Shown: positions 42,801-51,966 of the stretch, piece by piece
Layout: each line of letters opens with the position of its first letter
How positions within the stretch are numbered: position 1 is the stretch's first letter
Assembly: GCA_964548535.1 (NCBI GenBank)
Contig: CAZJRQ010000011.1
Coordinates: 1 to 60,976, forward strand
From: CAZJRQ01 sp964548535
Lineage (GTDB): Bacteria > Bacillota > Clostridia > Oscillospirales > Ruminococcaceae
Direction of reading: 5' to 3'
Length of the DNA stretch: 60,976 nt
The notes under the pieces: model-generated
What the model saw: the letters and a program-made list of their open reading frames with translations, nothing else
Database searches by the model: none
What the model was told of the DNA's origin: nothing
Program-made: the position numbers and the translations under genes

Positions 42801-44113
42801 AATCAGAAGCTTATATGATTTATACAGGAGATTATATAACTGATTCACAGGGAGCAATAGTTACTATTACAGAAAAAAATTCAAACTTTCAGTCGAAAAC
42901 AATAACAGTTGCGGGTTCAAAAAGTTACGACAAAACGTATGAGGATACAAACACTTGTACTGTAGATTTTCAGACTCAGTCTAACCTGATAACCGTTGTT
43001 TTCGCCGGTAAGCTGACTTACACAAGTGATATGACATTTAAAAAACTTTGGCTTGATGAAAATGGATATGTTATTACAGATGACACACAACTTGGAATTA
43101 AAAATGGATATGTTTTGCCAGAAGGTGAAGTTGAAATTGCAGTTAATGCAGTTTTGCAAAGAACGACTAATCAAAAAGATAATGTAAATGAACCTTATTA
43201 TGATACAGAAAGTGATCTTTACAAAAGCTCTGATTGGAAAAATTGCAAGTATGAAGAAGAAGATATAACTGCAGTTTTTAACAATGAGAATGGATGGTCT
43301 TGTACGATAAGCGGTGCTGATAATAAGCTTGAGATTGCAGATAGCGAGGGAAATCCATATTATTATAGATTAGTTGAAACAGGACCAAATCTAACTAATT
43401 ATACAAATACAAATTATGAGATGTATTTTGGATTAGATGGAGTGCTTTATTCATCTGATACAAAGTATAAAACTCAGAAAAACTGCTTTATTGTAAACAA
43501 GAATATTGTTAAAAATTTGAATTTCAGAAAAGTTAATGCATTAGATAATACTGAATTTATTGCAGGTGCAAAGTTTAAGCTTTATGAACTAAATTGCGTT
43601 GGTGACGATGATTGTAATCATAACATAGATATAGGTGATTATTCAAATAGTGACGGTAGTAATGATGGTTATATCGGACTAAAAGACCATAAATGCTGGC
43701 GACAAATTCCAGCTGGTCAAACGAGTTCTGATGGAATTTATATTAACAGATATTATTTTATATCTAACGCTGATGGGTTAATTTATTTTAATTCACTAAA
43801 GGTTGATAAAACTTATTTGATAATTGAAGTTGACGCACCTGAAAAATATTTATCTGTGGAAAGCGGTGAATATTGGACTTTTAAGTATGATACTTCAACC
43901 AATAAGTTTGATATTACTGCATCAGACCCAACAAAAGTTCCTGCATTTTCATTCGATGGAGATATGAATATGTATTACTTAAATAATAATCCAAAATACG
44001 AGTTACCTCAATTTGGTGAGAAAGGAGATGTGTGGTATAAGATAACTGGCTTAATGCTTATGTTCGGATCGGTTTTGATTTATCAATTAAATAGAAAAAA
44101 TGAAAAAAATTAA
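39812..44113 (+). CDS. Giant SpaA/Cna-B domain surface protein, probable pilus tip adhesin
   Basis: This 1433-residue secreted protein starts with a signal peptide (MSMMLLVMIIFMNFAIWLPE core, cleaved near LAEG). A large N-terminal region of unknown fold, an SdrD-like B domain (IINGIVFYDADEDGEYN), Cna-B and prealbumin-like repeats follow. At least two repeats carry E-box-like ends (GAYELYETKAPPG, YLIIEVDAPEKYL). The C terminus is LPQFGEKG, a hydrophobic helix and a basic tail: a variant sortase signal. As first gene before a backbone pilin and two sortases it is most likely the tip adhesin. The ATG at 39812 is preferred over a TTG upstream. Confidence 0.88.
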   Translation: MTFNNKLARIFRRTMSMMLLVMIIFMNFAIWLPETVLAEGSRNLNPADSEQTSRAYTEYKDEDHVNSTLAGIARKNIVYVYAFEGETIFFGSSVSNHSSINQDTNYDGDIKVTTPNGSVVYFDNLSDGTGLINTRAKELSGPKTINESGYTPQEIAVGQELENVKYPEGIYQFEFISAYPDGSNDSANYDSSIDSNDAIMNLSSVVGAWDITVAKSNEVNQNTVYTEVKGRAFSYYISLRNNTSEDAMYSSQYIVTDDGYIYKISLNGIQPNEFIGFSNNRGFITDCNNSQSIYKSIYCRESDMSDLSEKNVVFHNPLNADTPLDKTYKIFYDKPAEDLLGVLYPNAKTPEPATNLKFVASDGETTSSYGMGGFFYFDVQNSTTASVMIDMSDVEYKDVDGITQSGNFGVVTINYPVQEGENRFYWNGKDQWGNNLPMGEYTFGGADDSGGIKVKVVTKSGEAHFPILDAENNPNGIIIERVNELYDSDGNVISDDKFDVYYDNTLMDSSCDGYVMVAGIKVTSEQKNIQNLEPYTYGNPYKSNGETGAISYDGNAGDRVALDIWKSTSAETSDILTTDFKIDDSHNAIINGIVFYDADEDGEYNIHKGDSLLSNINVALYDNDNNLVSMTQTDKFGKYQFVDVEHDNDIVSYFYIRTVIDNNTYTCTTNNLVQPITIQKHEDESGHVSFIEAKPIGLFYNYADTYILEKVWDTNTVAQFRPDNVTLHLTPYYYENEENRTTKIMVTAQERKYVLNDANMWQTTLNTLPGKYIDKNGATHILYYEVVGETYMVDGNTYYYDGNEDKTYLKGKEVQGSPYETKIEYKALSDKIHKYVVSNKPMIRIEITKISSVNEGVFLSGAEFELRKNGDSTVYKEIEGVTDEYGKLVLYGDIEDGAYELYETKAPPGCVDGSIGKKRDIDIKRDAKLVYEEVITNVVDTGKSDKTGYISIKKQLDASDGTFDYPLYFEYEVKIIPKNGNAVDVIIQIVVEPGQTESEAYMIYTGDYITDSQGAIVTITEKNSNFQSKTITVAGSKSYDKTYEDTNTCTVDFQTQSNLITVVFAGKLTYTSDMTFKKLWLDENGYVITDDTQLGIKNGYVLPEGEVEIAVNAVLQRTTNQKDNVNEPYYDTESDLYKSSDWKNCKYEEEDITAVFNNENGWSCTISGADNKLEIADSEGNPYYYRLVETGPNLTNYTNTNYEMYFGLDGVLYSSDTKYKTQKNCFIVNKNIVKNLNFRKVNALDNTEFIAGAKFKLYELNCVGDDDCNHNIDIGDYSNSDGSNDGYIGLKDHKCWRQIPAGQTSSDGIYINRYYFISNADGLIYFNSLKVDKTYLIIEVDAPEKYLSVESGEYWTFKYDTSTNKFDITASDPTKVPAFSFDGDMNMYYLNNNPKYELPQFGEKGDVWYKITGLMLMFGSVLIYQLNRKNEKN

Positions 44114-44127
44114 GGAAGGTGTTTATT

Positions 44128-45594
44128 ATGAAAAAAACTTTAAAGAAATTTAGCACATGGTTATTAGTAGCCATAATTGCAATCTCAGCACTTGCAGTAC
44201 CTATTAGCGCAAGTTCAGAAGGGGAGTATACAGTAACGATTCACAAAAAAGACGGAAACTCAGCGGAAGGCAATGAAGGCGATGCCTATACTGGCATTAA
44301 CGGTATAGAATTTACGGCTTATAGGGCAATAACAGACACTGAATATAATTCACTTACTGATGCCGAAAAGCTCAATTATCCCGATGTCGTTTCTGTAGCC
44401 GCAACTGGTAGTACAGCAAATGTATATTATGATAAAAATAATTCAGCTGATACTGAAATAACAAAAAAAGTTGATGGTGAAGACGGTGTCGCAGTATTCA
44501 CATTGCCAAAAGGTTTGTATGTGTTTGTTGAAACGGATAATAAAGATTTGACAACTGAAGCTTGTGCACCATTCGCAATTAATTTGCCATACGAAAGTGA
44601 AGATGGGAACGTAGATGTATATCCTAAGAATGCGTTAAAGGGATTCCCTGATATTGATAAATTTGTTTTAGACTCAGATGGTAATAAAACAAAATCACAA
44701 TCAATCTCAAATGGGAAAAATGCAACATGGCAGATTGAAGTCGCAGTTCCAGTAAACCTTGAAGGCGCAAGTGAATTTAAAATTACTGATACTCTTGATG
44801 AAAGTTTGACTTATGTTGACCAATCAATAAATGTTTATTTATATGATGGAACAAGTCAAATAGGTTTGGATGAAAATGATGATTATGTCTTTGATAAAAT
44901 AGATCAGGTATTAACAATTACTTTAAACAAGAAAAGTGAAGAAAAACTAGTAGACTTAGATAGGGAAAATTGCAAACTTTACATCGAATTTGAAACAACA
45001 GTAAATATTAGTGATTCTGTTTCAGGTAGTACTGAAGTAATTACAAATGGTGCTGAAGTTGTATTTAAAAATTCTTCAGAGGGTGAACATACAAATGAGG
45101 TAGTAAATAAGCCTGAAGTTCACAACGGCAAGTTTGATATTACAAAGGTTGATTCAGATAATGACGAAATACTATTATCAGGAGCAGAATTTAAGTTGTA
45201 TACTGATAAAGAATGCACTAAGGAAGTTACATTAACTACTGAAAACAATGGCGTAGCTGGAATTATAACTGATAACGACGGTATAGCATCAGTTTATGGT
45301 TTGGCAGAGGGTATATATTATCTAAAGGAGATTAAAGCTCCTGAAAATTATATTCTTCTTGATAACCCTGTTGCAATAGAAATTACAGCTGAGTATGACG
45401 CCGTTGACGACGAGACTAAGTTATTGGAAACATACACACCAGTAGATAAGACAATTGAAAACCAAAAGAACAACTTTGATCTTCCTGTAACTGGTGGTGT
45501 GGGCACTATTATATTTACAGTTATTGGTCTATCACTTGTTGCTCTTGCTGTAGTTCTATTCGTTCTATCTAAGAAAAAATCAGCATCAAAATAA
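44128..45594 (+). CDS. SpaA-type backbone pilin
   Basis: This 488-residue protein has a signal peptide (to about SASS). An N-terminal domain ends in the pilin motif VDVYPKN, whose lysine is the expected sortase cross-link site. A middle domain (DTLDESLTYVDQSINVYLY) resembles the fimbrial isopeptide domain. A C-terminal Cna-B domain has the E-box YYLKEIKAPENY. The wall signal is LPVTGG, followed by a hydrophobic helix and KKKSASK. It is the major shaft subunit by all of these marks. AAGGAAGG precedes the ATG. Confidence 0.93.
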   Translation: MKKTLKKFSTWLLVAIIAISALAVPISASSEGEYTVTIHKKDGNSAEGNEGDAYTGINGIEFTAYRAITDTEYNSLTDAEKLNYPDVVSVAATGSTANVYYDKNNSADTEITKKVDGEDGVAVFTLPKGLYVFVETDNKDLTTEACAPFAINLPYESEDGNVDVYPKNALKGFPDIDKFVLDSDGNKTKSQSISNGKNATWQIEVAVPVNLEGASEFKITDTLDESLTYVDQSINVYLYDGTSQIGLDENDDYVFDKIDQVLTITLNKKSEEKLVDLDRENCKLYIEFETTVNISDSVSGSTEVITNGAEVVFKNSSEGEHTNEVVNKPEVHNGKFDITKVDSDNDEILLSGAEFKLYTDKECTKEVTLTTENNGVAGIITDNDGIASVYGLAEGIYYLKEIKAPENYILLDNPVAIEITAEYDAVDDETKLLETYTPVDKTIENQKNNFDLPVTGGVGTIIFTVIGLSLVALAVVLFVLSKKKSASK

Positions 45595-45622
45595 TTAATC
45601 GAAATGCTAAAAAGGAATTGCT

Positions 45623-46513
45623 ATGAAAAAGAATATTATCAATATTTTGGTGGTAGTTATTTTCATAAGCGGAATTTCAGTACTTCTTTATCCAATAATA
45701 AGCAACAAGCTATCTGAAAAAGAGCAGCTTAGCGTAATCACTGATTATAAAAAATCGGTGTCAAAGCTAGATGATGATCAAGCTTTTGATGAAATGAAAA
45801 AAGCGGTTGATTATAATAATAGTCTTAAAGGCGATCCTGTAAAGGACCCTTACGTATCAGGAAGTGGTAATGCGCTTCCTGATAACTATTTATCGGTACT
45901 TGATGTAAATGATGACGGTATAATGGGGTATATAAAAATTCCTAAAATTAATGTATCATTGCCAATTTATCATGGCGTTGCTGAAGAGGTTATTTCAAAA
46001 GGGGCAGGACATATTCAGCAAACTGCTCTTCCTATTGGCGGTCTTGGAAACCACAGTGTTATTGTCGGTCACACAGGTCTGCCAACATCAAAACTATTTA
46101 CCGATGTAAAAGATTTGGAAATTGGCGATGTATTTTATATTTACGTTATTAATGAAATTCTGGCTTATGAGGTTGACGATATTCAGGTTATTTTGCCTGA
46201 AGATTTAGATTGCATACAACCCCAAAAAGACAAAGATTTAGTTACACTAATAACTTGTACACCTTATGGAATAAACAGCCACCGCTTGCTTGTTAGAGGT
46301 TCAAGGGTGGAGTATGAAGAAACTGATGATGCAACAACTATGGAAGAGATATTTAATCCGGAAAATCTAAAAATAACAAAATATATAATTTGCGGAACAG
46401 TTCTTTTTGTTTTAATATTAGTCATATTGATTATTATTTTTAAAAAACGCAAAGAGAAAGATAAGGAATATGAGGGAGTAGTGACTAGCAATGAAGAAAC
46501 AAAAAATTCTTAG
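45623..46513 (+). CDS. Class C (pilus) sortase
   Basis: This 296-residue membrane transpeptidase has an N-terminal helix, catalytic His in VIVGHTGLP, catalytic Cys in LVTLITCTPYG and Arg in HRLLVRG. A C-terminal transmembrane helix is followed by a charged tail, the class C topology. A region before the core (GNALPDNYLSVLDVNDDG) could form the lid. It is expected to polymerise the backbone pilin. It overlaps the next sortase gene by 23 bases. Confidence 0.93.
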   Translation: MKKNIINILVVVIFISGISVLLYPIISNKLSEKEQLSVITDYKKSVSKLDDDQAFDEMKKAVDYNNSLKGDPVKDPYVSGSGNALPDNYLSVLDVNDDGIMGYIKIPKINVSLPIYHGVAEEVISKGAGHIQQTALPIGGLGNHSVIVGHTGLPTSKLFTDVKDLEIGDVFYIYVINEILAYEVDDIQVILPEDLDCIQPQKDKDLVTLITCTPYGINSHRLLVRGSRVEYEETDDATTMEEIFNPENLKITKYIICGTVLFVLILVILIIIFKKRKEKDKEYEGVVTSNEETKNS

Positions 46514-47204
46514 AATAGTTGCGTTAATAATTCTCTTAGTTGGAGTTTTAATACTTTTAGTTCCGCAGATTTCTAAATTTATTTACAAGAGAGATGTTGA
46601 CAAAATAATTATATCTTTTGAAGAGGATATAAAAAAGATTGAAAACAAATATGATAATAATGCAGAGGATAACCAGCTCGACAAGCTTTATGAACGGCTA
46701 AAGCTTGAAAATGAGCAGCTTTATAAATCAAATCAGTCAGATTTAGTCGACCCGTTTTCATATTCTCAGCCGACGATAAATTTAGATGAATATGGCTTGA
46801 GCGACAATATAATAGGCTATATTCAAATCGAGAAAATGGATATAAAGCTGCCTATTTACCTAGGTGCAAATGTCGATAACATGAAAAAGGGAGCGGTTCA
46901 TTTAACCCAAACGTCCTATCCAATTGGAGGAAATAATACAAACAGCGTAATAGCGGCACATCGTGATACTACCACAAAGCTTATGTTCAACAAAATTAAT
47001 TTGCTTAGCGAGGGTGATGATGTTTACGTTGTGAATTTTCGTGAAACCTTACATTATAAAGTGGTCGGATATAAAATAATTAAGCCCAATGAGTCGGACG
47101 AGATTAAAATAAAATCGGATAAAGATATGATTACTCTCATAACCTGTCACCCTTATGGATATAATTATCAGAGATATCTAGTTTTTTGTGAGCGTGCAGA
47201 TTAA
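46491..47204 (+). CDS. Second pilus-locus sortase
   Basis: This 237-residue sortase has one N-terminal transmembrane helix and no C-terminal one. The catalytic residues are in VIAAHRDTTTK (His), ITLITCHPYG (Cys) and NYQRYLVFC (Arg). It is shorter than its neighbour and may attach finished pili to the wall, or add the tip protein with its unusual LPQFG signal. Its start lies inside the end of the first sortase gene, implying coupled translation. Confidence 0.9.
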   Translation: MKKQKILRIVALIILLVGVLILLVPQISKFIYKRDVDKIIISFEEDIKKIENKYDNNAEDNQLDKLYERLKLENEQLYKSNQSDLVDPFSYSQPTINLDEYGLSDNIIGYIQIEKMDIKLPIYLGANVDNMKKGAVHLTQTSYPIGGNNTNSVIAAHRDTTTKLMFNKINLLSEGDDVYVVNFRETLHYKVVGYKIIKPNESDEIKIKSDKDMITLITCHPYGYNYQRYLVFCERAD

Positions 47205-47242
47205 CAAGTGTAATTGTAAAAGCGTTAGTAAGCTATAGTCAT

Positions 47243-47278
47243 AAGAAGTCACCAGTTAAGTTGGTGACTTCTTATTTT
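47243..47278 (+). terminator. Terminator of the pilus operon
   Basis: AAGAAGTCACCA pairs with TTGGTGACTTCTT and is followed by ATTTTT. The stem is long and well paired. Confidence 0.9.
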
Positions 47279-47290
47279 TAGTGAGATAAA

Positions 47291-47319
47291 TTGACATTTG
47301 AAACTTGATGTGGTATAAT
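47291..47319 (+). promoter_or_regulatory. Consensus promoter of the DUF2809 gene
   Basis: TTGACA is followed after exactly 17 bases by TATAAT, a full sigma-A consensus. It lies 30 bases upstream of the proposed ATT start codon. Confidence 0.8.
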
Positions 47320-47348
47320 TCTCTAAAAATACAAGAGGGTAGGGTAAA

Positions 47349-47732
47349 ATTAAAAGATTAAAATATGTATTTGTATTTGTATTTCTAGTTATAATTGAAG
47401 TTTGCATTGAGCGATTTGCCGACCCGTCAGGGATAATCAGGTGCAATGTCGGCGATGTAACAATCGTTTGGGTACTGTATTCATTGGTCAGAATTTTCAC
47501 CGACAAGCTATATAAAACCTTGCCGATAATAATATTCGCATTTGCTTGCTTTGTAGAATTTTTGCAGTATGTAAATATCTGCAATATTTTAGGTATTGAA
47601 AAGGGCAGTTTTTTATCAGTATTAATTGGCACAAACGGCAATCTGCCAGACGTTTTATGCTATGCAATCGGCACAGCTATAACGTATATTGTTATATTTA
47701 TCAAGTCAAAAGTTCATAGAAATATAGCTTGA
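47349..47732 (+). CDS. DUF2809 family membrane protein with apparent ATT start
   Basis: The frame encodes 127 residues beginning KRLKYVFVFVFLVIIEVCIE after the start. It contains hallmarks of DUF2809 small membrane proteins (FACFVEFLQYVNI, LPDVLCYAIGT) and about four helices. No ATG, GTG or TTG stands at the position where the family begins. The first codon after the upstream stop that fits is ATT at 47349, preceded by AGGGT. The first conventional alternative is TTG at 47484, which would delete the first two helices. It is either a rare ATT start or a start-codon mutation. The family's function is unknown. Confidence 0.7.
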   Translation: MKRLKYVFVFVFLVIIEVCIERFADPSGIIRCNVGDVTIVWVLYSLVRIFTDKLYKTLPIIIFAFACFVEFLQYVNICNILGIEKGSFLSVLIGTNGNLPDVLCYAIGTAITYIVIFIKSKVHRNIA

Positions 47733-47772
47733 GATAATTGATTTAGAGTTTTTAAAAATGTTAATGAAAACA

Positions 47773-47828
47773 AAAACTTCCAATCTAACTTTTTCTTTTA
47801 CAGAATAAGTATGATTGGAAGTTTTATG
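47773..47828. terminator. Bidirectional terminator between DUF2809 and the phosphatase-fold gene
   Basis: AAAACTTCCAATC pairs with GATTGGAAGTTTT over a 27-base loop that is T-rich. The flanking A and T runs let it act in both directions for the two converging genes. Confidence 0.75.
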
Positions 47829-47862
47829 TTATTGTATGTTTAGTATTAGCTATAAGTAATTA

Positions 47863-50800
47863 CTATTTGTTAGATTTGCCAGTCTTTCTCTTTGAAAGTA
47901 CTGCTATAGCACCTGATAAGCAAACTGCTATACTTCCTAAAGCTCCAGCTAAAGAGCCTGTTTTAGGTGCTGAATCAGTAGTAGTTGTGTTAGAATTACT
48001 TGACTTCGAACTTGAATTGCTTGATGAATTATTACTGTTAGATTCATTTTTAGAATCGTTATCAGAATTATTATTGGAACTATTATCCGAATCGTCATTT
48101 GAGTTATCATCAGAATTATCGCTAGAGTTATTATCCGAACTATCATCAGAATTATCGCTAGAATCATTATCCGAACTATCGTCAGAATTATTGCTTGACT
48201 CGTTATCAGAACTATCATCAGAACTGTCATCTGATTTGGCTTGTGCTAAAATTTTTACAGAACCATAAACTACAGAATAATCTTCGTCATCTGGAATGAA
48301 AATCCATTCACATTCATTTTCACCTTCAACCATAATAGTTTCAGGGGTTTTCCATTCAAGTGTTCCGGAAATTTCAATTTCATCTGCCTCGAATACACCA
48401 CTCAAGTCAATATCTGAAAGACAATCTCCCTCAATAATATCATCTGATGAAACACTTACTGTTCCGCTTAGAGCTTTCTGAGTTTTACTAACAAGGTCGC
48501 CATAAATCTCTTTACCCTCACTTGTTGCTAACATATATTCCTCGACCTCAGTATTATCACTCATATTATCAAATGAGATTTCACAAAGATTAGAAGGAAT
48601 TTCATTATAAATAATTGTTAGATATAGTTTTCCATTTTCCACAACATTTCTTACTATTGTTCCTTCAGTTTCAATATTCTCGACGTTATTGTCATCAAGT
48701 GGAATTACAACGTCAACGCTGTTGATATTAGTTTCAGTATCTGAAAGCTTTAGCTTTAAACTGTTATTAGCAGTTCTAAAAGCGGTTACTGTTTCAGTTT
48801 CTCTAGATTTTTCTGCAAGCTCATACTGATTTAAAAAAGCCTGCTGTGTAAGGTCATCATTACCGTTCATCACCTCAGGAGTATCCAGTCTTAATCCTGA
48901 AAGTGCGATTGGAGTAATATCATGATTTGTTCCGCCTGTTAGCTTTTTACCGCTGTCAACTGTTTGTCCGCCTAATCCAATTTGAACATCATACTCTTGA
49001 TCTGTTGTACCACCATGAATTCCGCCTGCTGTACCGCCGTGATCTGAATTAATTACAAGAAGTGTATCATCGTAAGCGTCAACCTCTTCAAGTGCATTAA
49101 TCAAATCCTCAAAATAATCATCAAATTTTAGAAGTTCATTATAATATTTTTCTGTATAATATCCATTGCTATGACCAACTCCATCCATATAGTCTGACTG
49201 AAGATAAATCATTGCGGTATTTTTATAGCTGTCAGATCTAATATATTCTGAAAGATCAGCAAAGCCCATTGATTGTCCTGATGCATTTTTGGTTGCCCAA
49301 TTATAAGTGCCGGCATCAGGCTCAATAATTCCAGTCAAAATCGGTGCCCATTCAGAGAAAGCAGCAGTAGCGCGTTGAGGAGCTTGCTCATAAATTGTCT
49401 TAAATACTGATGGATATTGAGCAGTTTCTTTTCCGAAATCAGGATAATAGTTCGTGTCTGAAACTGTATTTGTAATTTTATAATCGCTGTCAAATGTCTG
49501 ATATTCAACACCATGAAGAATTGAAGAGTAGTTTTGTGCTGAAATTGTAGGTGTTTCTGACTTTGCTGAATATGATGTTGCTAACACATTATTAAATAGA
49601 TTCATCGAATATTCATTCTTACGCTTTTGCATTAGTTCACTATCGGTTGTTGAAATTGTGCTGCCATTCTGTGCATAATACATTTTTTCATCATCAAAAC
49701 AAACTCCGCCGCCGTCCATAGTAATTATTACTGCATGCTTATATGGATAAATTTTCGCTTGTTCTGCAATTTTTTCTGCCTGATCATTATCTTCAGCTAG
49801 TGCAATATCGCCAACACCAATTACACCGTCCTGATTTAAATCAAGCTCATCCTTTGCGTTAATTGAGATTGTTTTTGATACACCGTTGAAATCTATATCA
49901 GAAATTTGTGTTCCGTTATAAAGTTTTGCATTATCAAATGAAAGAGTGGTTTCACAAGTTTCAACCTCTTCTTTTATTTCAAAAGAAAGTTTAGTTAGTA
50001 AAGTAGTTGAAAATACTTTATAATCATTTTCAGAAAGTTTTTTGCTTGAAAGTTTGATATTTACTGTTCCATTTCCGTCATCAGTAACAGTACAACCTAT
50101 TTTACTGTTTTGTGATGTAACAAAGCTCATAATCTCAGGATTATACTTAACATCAATATCGAGACCGTTCACAGAAACATCCTTATCAACATTAGCATGA
50201 ACACCAACAGTATATTTGTTTCCAGCATACATTTCATCCCCAGTAACAAATCCTCCATGAACTTTTAGATTTGAAGGGTCAGAACATGGTCTTACAATTG
50301 TGTTTTTATAAACCTTACCGTCCTTGCCAGTCACTGAATATATAAATGTATAGTTACCCTCTTTTTGCGGTGTGAATTTACCGTTTGAAACAGAAACTGC
50401 ATTGCCGTCCGGGTCTTTGATTTCAACAGAAACCTGTCCGCCATTACTTGCTTTTGCTGCTGCAACTTCTGTTTCAGTGTTTATCTTTAATGCTGATGAA
50501 TCACCCTCAACATCAATCAAAACTGGTGTCATTTGATTATATTCATAAGCAACCTGCTCACTTGACAAAGCCGAGCTATAAAGTTTTGCATTTATAACAG
50601 ATGAGTTTGAAAAGTATTCAACTCCGTTAGTAGTGTTACTATCACCGCCAATAACAAAATTCTTAGCGTTTGGACTTGTTGTCCACTTAATATTTCCTGG
50701 TGCGTTTTTTGTTGAAACAAGCTCACCATTTATATAAAGCTTAGCGGTTGTTCCGTCATATACTCCCACAACATGGTACCAGCGACCAGCCTCAATTGTT

Positions 50801-51966
50801 GCATTAGGCTGAATATATGTGCCGTTTACATTGCAGTAAAACTGAAGCTTACCATTCTCAATACCAAGACCAACTCCGCCTGATTGCTGATTTGAGAAAA
50901 CGTCCTGCTCTCCGCTTGATTGAATTTCATTGTACATAAATGTACTTTCAATTGTCACGGTATTTTTCATTTTGCTGTATTTTTCATCATCAAAATTATA
51001 CATATACGCATCATACTGACCGTTAAAAGTTGCCATTTTACAATTCAAATCTGAATTTTCAGAAATAACTGGAGAGCCTTTTACAGTAAGAGCATTGTTA
51101 GTCTCTGACAAATCTTCAGCAGAATCACCTGTAAAATCCACATCAAGCATATCAGCCTTAGGCACTGTAATTTCTTCACTGATTCCAAAAATTTCATCAT
51201 AATTTGCTGAAATTTGCTCTGCACTGATTGCATTACTGTAAAGATTAGCAGAATAAACAGAACCTTTTGAATAATATTCAGCAGTGTTATTAGGAGCACT
51301 ATCGCCACCTATAACAAAGTTTTTAGCAGTTGAATTTGCTGTCCACTTTAAATTTCCTGTAGCTGTTTTTGAATCAACAAGCACACCATTTAGATAAAGC
51401 TGTACTTTAGATCCATCATAAACACCAACGGCATGATACCAAACATCAGCTTCAACTTCTGCATTTGGCTGTATATATGTACCATTTACATTGCAGTAAA
51501 ACTGTAGTCGACCATTTTCTAGGCCAATTCCAACTCCTCCTGACTGTTGATTTGAAAAAATATCATGTTCACCAGTTGCAGGGACTTCGTCTAATTTGAA
51601 AACGCACTCAATTGTAACTACTGAATTCATTTTAGAATATTTAGTGTCATCAAAAGGATACATATAAGCTGAACTGCCATTGAATGTACAAACATTTTTG
51701 TCTAAAGTCTGATCGTTTGATACAATTGGCGTACCAATAACTGAATTAGTATTGGCCGTTGCTGACTGGTCATCAGCTGAACCATTAGAGAAATTAACTG
51801 ATAGCATATCGCCCGTCACTGCATTCAAAGTATTTGCAGTTGATGATGCTTGATTAACTCCAATCGCATTAACTACGGGTAGATGGTTAAGTGCTGTTTG
51901 AATCGGTGCGGATGCAAAAGTAAGTGTTAAAGCTAGAATACCTGCGCAAATTTTCTTTTTTTTCAT
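47863..51966 (-). CDS. Surface protein with LamG pair, cohesin-like domain and alkaline-phosphatase-fold enzyme
   Basis: This 1367-residue protein has a signal peptide, then two near-duplicate LamG domains (about 85-255 and 285-480; FSNQQSGGVG and IQPNA occur in both). An Ig-like segment follows, then a cohesin-like domain (about 575-700) and a dockerin-like calcium loop (DLNQDGVIGVGDIALAED). An alkaline-phosphatase-superfamily domain covers about 735-1060, with metal motifs IITMDGGG, DYMDGVGHS and NSDHGGTAGG. A Ser/Asp/Asn-rich tail leads to APKTGS, a helix and a basic end. It probably acts on phosphodiester or sulfated/phosphorylated glycans at the surface. The substrate is not known. Confidence 0.88.
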   Translation of the reverse strand: MKKKKICAGILALTLTFASAPIQTALNHLPVVNAIGVNQASSTANTLNAVTGDMLSVNFSNGSADDQSATANTNSVIGTPIVSNDQTLDKNVCTFNGSSAYMYPFDDTKYSKMNSVVTIECVFKLDEVPATGEHDIFSNQQSGGVGIGLENGRLQFYCNVNGTYIQPNAEVEADVWYHAVGVYDGSKVQLYLNGVLVDSKTATGNLKWTANSTAKNFVIGGDSAPNNTAEYYSKGSVYSANLYSNAISAEQISANYDEIFGISEEITVPKADMLDVDFTGDSAEDLSETNNALTVKGSPVISENSDLNCKMATFNGQYDAYMYNFDDEKYSKMKNTVTIESTFMYNEIQSSGEQDVFSNQQSGGVGLGIENGKLQFYCNVNGTYIQPNATIEAGRWYHVVGVYDGTTAKLYINGELVSTKNAPGNIKWTTSPNAKNFVIGGDSNTTNGVEYFSNSSVINAKLYSSALSSEQVAYEYNQMTPVLIDVEGDSSALKINTETEVAAAKASNGGQVSVEIKDPDGNAVSVSNGKFTPQKEGNYTFIYSVTGKDGKVYKNTIVRPCSDPSNLKVHGGFVTGDEMYAGNKYTVGVHANVDKDVSVNGLDIDVKYNPEIMSFVTSQNSKIGCTVTDDGNGTVNIKLSSKKLSENDYKVFSTTLLTKLSFEIKEEVETCETTLSFDNAKLYNGTQISDIDFNGVSKTISINAKDELDLNQDGVIGVGDIALAEDNDQAEKIAEQAKIYPYKHAVIITMDGGGVCFDDEKMYYAQNGSTISTTDSELMQKRKNEYSMNLFNNVLATSYSAKSETPTISAQNYSSILHGVEYQTFDSDYKITNTVSDTNYYPDFGKETAQYPSVFKTIYEQAPQRATAAFSEWAPILTGIIEPDAGTYNWATKNASGQSMGFADLSEYIRSDSYKNTAMIYLQSDYMDGVGHSNGYYTEKYYNELLKFDDYFEDLINALEEVDAYDDTLLVINSDHGGTAGGIHGGTTDQEYDVQIGLGGQTVDSGKKLTGGTNHDITPIALSGLRLDTPEVMNGNDDLTQQAFLNQYELAEKSRETETVTAFRTANNSLKLKLSDTETNINSVDVVIPLDDNNVENIETEGTIVRNVVENGKLYLTIIYNEIPSNLCEISFDNMSDNTEVEEYMLATSEGKEIYGDLVSKTQKALSGTVSVSSDDIIEGDCLSDIDLSGVFEADEIEISGTLEWKTPETIMVEGENECEWIFIPDDEDYSVVYGSVKILAQAKSDDSSDDSSDNESSNNSDDSSDNDSSDNSDDSSDNNSSDNSDDNSNDDSDNSSNNNSDNDSKNESNSNNSSSNSSSKSSNSNTTTTDSAPKTGSLAGALGSIAVCLSGAIAVLSKRKTGKSNK

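Noticed and set aside
47249..47641. 130-codon minus-strand frame
   Set aside because: It is antisense to the DUF2809 gene, which has a perfect promoter and family residues on the plus strand.
48050..48240. Regular short repeats resembling a CRISPR array
   Set aside because: These are codon repeats of the Ser-Asp-Asn-rich linker. The period is irregular, there are no unique spacers and no cas genes.
47867..48268. 133-codon plus-strand Leu/Ser/Glu-rich frame
   Set aside because: It is antisense to the Ser/Asp-rich tail and wall anchor of the surface protein; its composition follows from the repeat.
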